NCBI RefSeq assembly: GCF_017309585.1
Contig: NZ_CP071321.1
Span: forward strand, 1,426,001-1,490,000
Direction: 5' to 3'
Source: Nitrogeniibacter aestuarii
Lineage (GTDB): Bacteria > Pseudomonadota > Gammaproteobacteria > Burkholderiales > Rhodocyclaceae
DNA: 64,000 nucleotides
The notes below the pieces were generated by a model. That model was not told the origin of the DNA. It was given only the letters and a program-made list of their open reading frames with translations, and did no database searches. Both the position numbers and the translations under genes were made by a program. This document shows, one piece after another, positions 60,385 through 64,000 of the stretch. The first letter of the stretch is position 1. Every line of letters begins with the position of its first letter.

Positions 60385-61248
60385 ATGAAACCAGAGCATC
60401 GATGGATACTCACCGTATCCTGCCCGAGTTCGATCGGTGAGGTGGCCGCGATCTCCGCGTTTCTGGATGGTCAGGGGTGTTACATCAGCGAGTTCTCGTG
60501 CTTTGACGATGAGCTGACGGAGCATTTCTTCGTGCGCTGCGTATTCCGGCCGCCCGCGGGGGCGGAATTCGACGCCGGCGCCATGCGCCAGCAGTTCGAG
60601 CCGGTTGCCGAGCGCTTCGGCATGAGCTGGGCCTTGCACGACGCCAGCGAGCGTGCCCGCATTCTGATCATGGTGTCCAAGTTCGATCACTGCCTGCGCG
60701 ATCTGCTCTACCGCTGGCGCATTGGCGAGTTGCCGGTTAATATTGTGGGCGTGGTGTCCAACCACCCGGACCTGCGCTACCTCGCCGACGCCGATGGGCT
60801 GCCCTATCACCACATTCCGGTGACGGCAGACACCAAGCCCGAGCAGGAAGCCAAGCTGATGGCGCTGGTCGAAGAGACGGGCGCCGAGCTCATCGTGCTG
60901 GCCCGTTACATGCAAGTGCTGTCAGAAGACCTGTGCGAGCAGCTCTCGGGCCGGGCCATCAACATCCACCATTCCTTCCTGCCCGGCTTCAAGGGCGCCA
61001 AGCCCTACCATCAGGCCCATGCCCGTGGCGTGAAGCTGATTGGCGCGACCGCGCACTACATCACCACCGATCTGGACGAAGGCCCGATCATCGAGCAACT
61101 GGTCGATCGCGTCACCCATGCCTACACCGCCGAGCAACTGCTGTCGGTCGGTCGGGACATGGAATGCCAGGCGCTCGCCCGTGGCGTGCGTTACCACGTT
61201 GAGCGACGTGTGTTCCTGAGCGGCGGACGGACCGTCGTGCTTCCCTGA
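60385..61248 (+). CDS. purU: Formyltetrahydrofolate deformylase
   Basis: The 287-residue enzyme hydrolyses 10-formyl-THF to formate and THF. It has an N-terminal ACT domain (residues 1-90, beginning LTVSCPSSIGEVAAISAFLDGQGCYISE). The formyltransferase-like catalytic domain contains NIHHSFLPGFKGAKPYHQAHARG (Asn and His) and DLDEGPIIEQ (Asp). In this cluster it would regenerate free THF from the one-carbon load of betaine methyl groups. Upstream, at 60326-60337, AAGTGGGGGTAT resembles half of the shared operator. Confidence 0.95.
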   Translation: MKPEHRWILTVSCPSSIGEVAAISAFLDGQGCYISEFSCFDDELTEHFFVRCVFRPPAGAEFDAGAMRQQFEPVAERFGMSWALHDASERARILIMVSKFDHCLRDLLYRWRIGELPVNIVGVVSNHPDLRYLADADGLPYHHIPVTADTKPEQEAKLMALVEETGAELIVLARYMQVLSEDLCEQLSGRAINIHHSFLPGFKGAKPYHQAHARGVKLIGATAHYITTDLDEGPIIEQLVDRVTHAYTAEQLLSVGRDMECQALARGVRYHVERRVFLSGGRTVVLP

Positions 61249-61251
61249 ACC

Positions 61252-62385
61252 TCAGGTGCTTTTGCGGCGTGCGTCGCTGGGCGTCTCACCGAAGAACTCA
61301 CGGTAGCACCGGCTGAAGTGGGGCGCGCCGGTAAAGCCGCAGGCAATGGCGATGCTGGTGATTGGATCGCAGGTCTGGAGCAACAGCCGCCGAGCGCGGG
61401 TGATGCGCAGTTCGAGGTAATAGCGCGCGGGACTGGTGCCGATGTGACGCTGAAAGAGCCGATCCAGCTGGCGCAGGGAAATCTCGGCCAGGCGGGCGAG
61501 ATCTTCCATGGTCAGCGGCTCTTCGATATTGTTTTCCATCAGCTCAAGTACCAGGCGTAACGGTGCCGGCAGGGTCGGGCTGCGCGCGAGCGAGGGCATG
61601 GAATGCCCTTTCACGTCGTCCATGCTCCGGTCGCAGGCCAGAATGTCGGCGATGCCGCTGGTGATTTCGTCGCCATGTCTTTGCTGGATGAACGCGAGCA
61701 TCATGCCCAGCGCACTGTTGGCGCCGGCGCAGGAGAGACGATCGCGATCGATCACGAAGGGCAGGGGCTGGACGTGCACGTTCGGATAGGCTTCCTCGAG
61801 GCCGGGCCGGCTCTCCGGATGAACCGTGCACGCATAGCCATCGAGCAGTCCTGCCGCCGCGAGCAGGTGAACGCCATTCCACAGGCTGCCCAGAGCGATC
61901 TGCGCGCGTGCCGCCTTGCGCAAGATGTCGAGTTCTGTGCGCTGGGCCTGCAGGTTTGAGCGATAACCGCCACATACGATGAGCAGGTCGAGGGCATGCA
62001 GTCTGGCATCGGGCAGCGTTGCGTCCACCGATACCTGGATGCCCAGGTCACTGCGAACCGGCTCTGTCTCCAGGCCGAAGGTTTGAAAGGCAAACAGGGG
62101 AGTCCCGTTGACCAGATTGGCGGTCACGATGGCATCGAGCGCCCCGGTGAATGCCATGAGCGAAAAATGCTCAAGCAGCAGGAACCCGACCCGGGTGTTC
62201 TCTTCAGGCACATCTCCCGTCAGTTCGTCGCTGCGCGTGAACGGCCGGTTGCTGTGGCGCAGCGGGCTATCGAATGGGCGTGACGGTTGAGGGAGCGCAA
62301 AAGCACGCGCCGAAGGACTGAGCCCATCCACGCCGGCCGGCCGGCTCGGCGTCGGACGTGTCGCTGACGACGTGCTCGAACTCAC
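61252..62385 (-). CDS. Second GlxA/AraC regulator (SouR/CdhR/GbdR family)
   Basis: The 377-residue protein, if started at GTG 62385 (GGGGAG nine bases upstream), has a Ser/Pro-rich N-terminal stretch of about 60 residues. A DJ-1/PfpI-like domain (RVGFLLLEHFSLMAFTGALDAIVTAN) and a C-terminal AraC DNA-binding domain (MEDLARLAEISLRQLDRLFQRHIG; IAIACGFTGAPHFSRCYREFFGE) follow. A longer 455-residue reading from 62619 and a shorter one near 62211 are also possible. In the sensor the elbow is SLWNGVHLLAAAGLLDG instead of GLCTGSYAL, so its ligand differs from that of GbdR. It is convergent with purU (3-bp gap). A role for sarcosine or glycine is inferred from position. Confidence 0.85.
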   Translation of the reverse strand: MSSSTSSATRPTPSRPAGVDGLSPSARAFALPQPSRPFDSPLRHSNRPFTRSDELTGDVPEENTRVGFLLLEHFSLMAFTGALDAIVTANLVNGTPLFAFQTFGLETEPVRSDLGIQVSVDATLPDARLHALDLLIVCGGYRSNLQAQRTELDILRKAARAQIALGSLWNGVHLLAAAGLLDGYACTVHPESRPGLEEAYPNVHVQPLPFVIDRDRLSCAGANSALGMMLAFIQQRHGDEITSGIADILACDRSMDDVKGHSMPSLARSPTLPAPLRLVLELMENNIEEPLTMEDLARLAEISLRQLDRLFQRHIGTSPARYYLELRITRARRLLLQTCDPITSIAIACGFTGAPHFSRCYREFFGETPSDARRKST

Positions 62386-62814
62386 TCTGTCTGACTCCCC
62401 AAATTCCAATCTAGGCCCTCGACTCGTGAATATTTGCCCGTGCCCCCACTGGCTGAACGCCTTGGCTGTCTTGCGCGGCGCAGACTGCGGGCGTCGCTTC
62501 GAGCCATGGTACGTTATTTGCATTGAAGCCGACACTGACGCCGCTCCTTTGTCGCCGACGTGCGTGGCGTCGGTGATCGGCGTTTTCTGTACTCGCTTTG
62601 CGCTCGAAGCCCGCGCCAATTCCGTCCGGGCGTGACGGCGGCGGTTGTTCTCTCAGGGGCACCACTCGCGACACAGGGACCCAGGCGGTCGAAAGGCGCA
62701 TCTGAGCGAGACTGCGTCGGCAGGTGCTCGCGATTTTCCCGTAGCTCGGTGACCCGCTCTCGATGCCCCGGTTCGCCCCTGACCGGGCGCTGGCAACCCT
62801 TCAGCCTGAGACTG
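62386..62814. other. Intergenic region between the second AraC gene and the beta-lactamase
   Basis: No gene is supported in these 429 bp. Short frames on both strands give Arg/Pro-rich sequence without family resemblance. The region should hold the promoter of the AraC-type regulator near 62400-62520. Confidence 0.4.
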
Positions 62815-62835
62815 AAAAAGCCTCGAAGCAGAGGC
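62815..62835 (-). terminator. Terminator of the beta-lactamase gene
   Basis: On the minus strand GCCTC, loop TGCTTC, GAGGC is followed by TTTTT (62819-62815). It lies about 50 bases after the stop codon of the beta-lactamase gene. Confidence 0.6.
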
Positions 62836-62887
62836 GCACCATGTGCTCGGCAAGTCAGACGGCTGCAACGTGCCAGGCGCCGCGCGC

Positions 62888-63670
62888 TTACAGAAAACCC
62901 AGGGCCTTGAGACTGGCTTTGCCGATCTCAAGACGTTTCTTCGCGTCAGACGGCTTCCTGATGTCGATATTCAAGGCAAAGGAGTACACGCGATTCTCCT
63001 TGACGACCCAGCCAACCCACCAGGCGACACCCGGTTCGGGCGCATTTTCCCAGCCGGTCTTTCCATAGAGTTGCCAGTTCTCACCTTGGTCTTGAAGCAC
63101 GATATCTCGAACGCTCTGTTGAATTTCAACTGATACTGGAAGCTGATCTTGAGCCAACCTGGATAAGAAAACCGCTTGTTCCTGAGCGCTGATCTTGAGC
63201 GGTCCGTCGAGCCAGAAAGTATCGACAGACGTTCCGATATCTGCATTTCCATAGCCGAGCTTCGAGACATGCTCTTGCATTTTCGCCAAGCCGATGCGAC
63301 GAGCCAACTCCTGATAGATTGGAACATTGGAGATGGCAATGGCATCTCGCAAGCCCATGTCTTTTTCCCATGCATCGAATGGCTGATCCTGTCCCCCGTA
63401 GGGAAGAACATCATCAACACTGGTCACGGCACCGACAGAGAGGCCAATCAGGCTGTTGGGGATTTTGAAGGTAGATGCAGGTACAAACCGTACTTTGGAT
63501 CTCCTCTGGTCATGGCCTGCAAAATGTCCGGAGCTGGCGTCGTAGACGACGAACGTTCCCGTAACGCCTGAACGTCTGAAAAACTCCTTGATTTCAGGGT
63601 TTTCCTCCCAGTCTGCGGCAAAGCACTGCACAGAAAAAAATGTAACGACTATTGCAAGAACGAATCTCAT
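62888..63670 (-). CDS. Class D (OXA-type) beta-lactamase
   Basis: The 260-residue secreted serine enzyme has a signal peptide MRFVLAIVVTFFSVQCFA (cleavage about residue 18). The catalytic motifs are all intact: S66-T-F-K69, S114-N-V116, Y140-G-N142 and K204-T-G206, with W153 in the position that stabilises the carbamylated lysine. It should hydrolyse penicillins; the spectrum cannot be read from the sequence. The GC content and codon choice are visibly lower than in the rest of the window, suggesting transfer. ATG 63670 was chosen for the signal peptide; a start at 63694 is possible. Confidence 0.93.
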   Translation of the reverse strand: MRFVLAIVVTFFSVQCFAADWEENPEIKEFFRRSGVTGTFVVYDASSGHFAGHDQRRSKVRFVPASTFKIPNSLIGLSVGAVTSVDDVLPYGGQDQPFDAWEKDMGLRDAIAISNVPIYQELARRIGLAKMQEHVSKLGYGNADIGTSVDTFWLDGPLKISAQEQAVFLSRLAQDQLPVSVEIQQSVRDIVLQDQGENWQLYGKTGWENAPEPGVAWWVGWVVKENRVYSFALNIDIRKPSDAKKRLEIGKASLKALGFL

Positions 63671-64000
63671 ATCCCTGATGATCTGGTTGGCCATGGCGTC
63701 ATGGAAAGGGGCATTGAGCAGGAGCCGCTTGTCCGGGTAGCGGTGACGAAGCCCCACTCGGCATTCCCGCTTCGGGTGAAATGAACGGAGTGCGTTGCAC
63801 CGCATGGGGTGTTGCATAGTGCCTTGGCGCAACACTCGGTGCAATGCGCAATGGCTATGCGCTCTGAACTCGACCGTCCGCTTCTTCTCCATCTGGCGCT
63901 GCAGTGTTTCTTGGTTGAATGAGCCTCCCACCGAGCACTTGATATGCCGACGCTCTATGAATGGTCCGATGGCCCCCGAGACGCGTCGTCGCGTGATCAG
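63671..64000. other. Region upstream of the beta-lactamase to the window edge
   Basis: No gene can be supported in these 330 bp. The minus-strand frame of the beta-lactamase stays open to the edge but gives Arg/His-rich sequence with no family resemblance. A short plus-strand frame from ATG 63944 reaches the edge and is too short to judge. The inverted repeat at 63791-63850 is the main feature. Confidence 0.4.
63791..63850. repeat. Large imperfect inverted repeat upstream of the beta-lactamase gene
   Basis: The outer arms TTGCACCG (63795-63802) and CGGTGCAA (63837-63844), with GCG/CGC extensions offset by one base, enclose inner arms GTGTTGC (63809-63815) and GCAACAC (63829-63835). The result is a long folded-back structure with an asymmetric internal loop. 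It is reminiscent of recombination or REP-type sequences, but no integron attC core or transposon end is recognised. Confidence 0.5.

Noticed and set aside
62386..62619. The 78-residue N-terminal extension of the second AraC-type regulator
   Set aside because: It reads as low-complexity sequence with no family resemblance, and GTG 62385 has a proper Shine-Dalgarno; kept only as an alternative.
63791..63850. An integron attC site next to the OXA gene
   Set aside because: The arms lack the RYYYAAC and GTTRRRY core sites, and no integrase gene is in the window.
63944..64000. Start of a plus-strand gene running off the window
   Set aside because: Only 19 codons are visible, without a clear ribosome-binding site or recognisable sequence.

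Overview
The window is chromosomal DNA of a GC-rich, facultatively anaerobic betaproteobacterium. Gene content and order (Fnr/HemN, NnrS with a Dnr-type regulator, nadE-glnB, ftsK-lolA-rarA-serS, single-chain pyruvate carboxylase) fit the Rhodocyclales (Thauera/Azoarcus/Aromatoleum group), but this is inferred from gene families and was not tested by a search. Almost all genes are intact, and no insertion sequence, prophage or CRISPR array was seen.

1-8.3 kb, low-oxygen and nitric oxide physiology. The 3' end of a metallo-beta-lactamase/di-iron protein is followed by a hemerythrin, a DUF2249 protein and a 12-helix membrane protein behind a well-formed FNR box. Then come a Dnr-type regulator, NnrS, a SirB2-family protein, a second hemerythrin, Fnr, and HemN with another perfect FNR box, and a TauE/DsbD-like membrane protein. 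8.4-11.9 kb: a rhodanese, and a copper/heavy-metal unit (MerR-family regulator with a mer-like operator, CopA ATPase, CopZ chaperone).

11.8-34 kb, housekeeping: a GGDEF-EAL receptor, inorganic pyrophosphatase, an acyltransferase-like protein, glutamine-dependent NAD synthetase with PII protein GlnB (a DnaA-box cluster lies upstream), TrxB with an Smr protein, a Crp-type regulator, FtsK, LolA, RarA, SerS, an MltF-like lytic transglycosylase, a carboxymuconolactone decarboxylase-family protein, tRNA-Ser(CGA), and pyruvate carboxylase.

34.5-62.4 kb is a nearly complete route from glycine betaine to pyruvate. GbcAB demethylate betaine to dimethylglycine, DgcAB with a dedicated ETF pair make sarcosine, SoxBDAG make glycine and methylene-THF, GlyA makes serine and SdaA makes pyruvate. 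Around this core are a porin, a dipeptidase, folB and pabB for folate synthesis, purU for formyl-THF disposal, a PF03458-type (putative glycine) transporter, and two GlxA/AraC regulators (GbdR and a second one). Each demethylation operon begins with one of two paralogous V4R-like proteins and carries the same 25-bp upstream element, a strong candidate for the GbdR operator.

62.4-64 kb: a class D (OXA-type) beta-lactamase with visibly lower GC than its surroundings, next to a large imperfect inverted repeat; this looks acquired. A recurrent architectural feature is that convergent neighbours overlap at their 3' ends (five cases, 10-41 bp).
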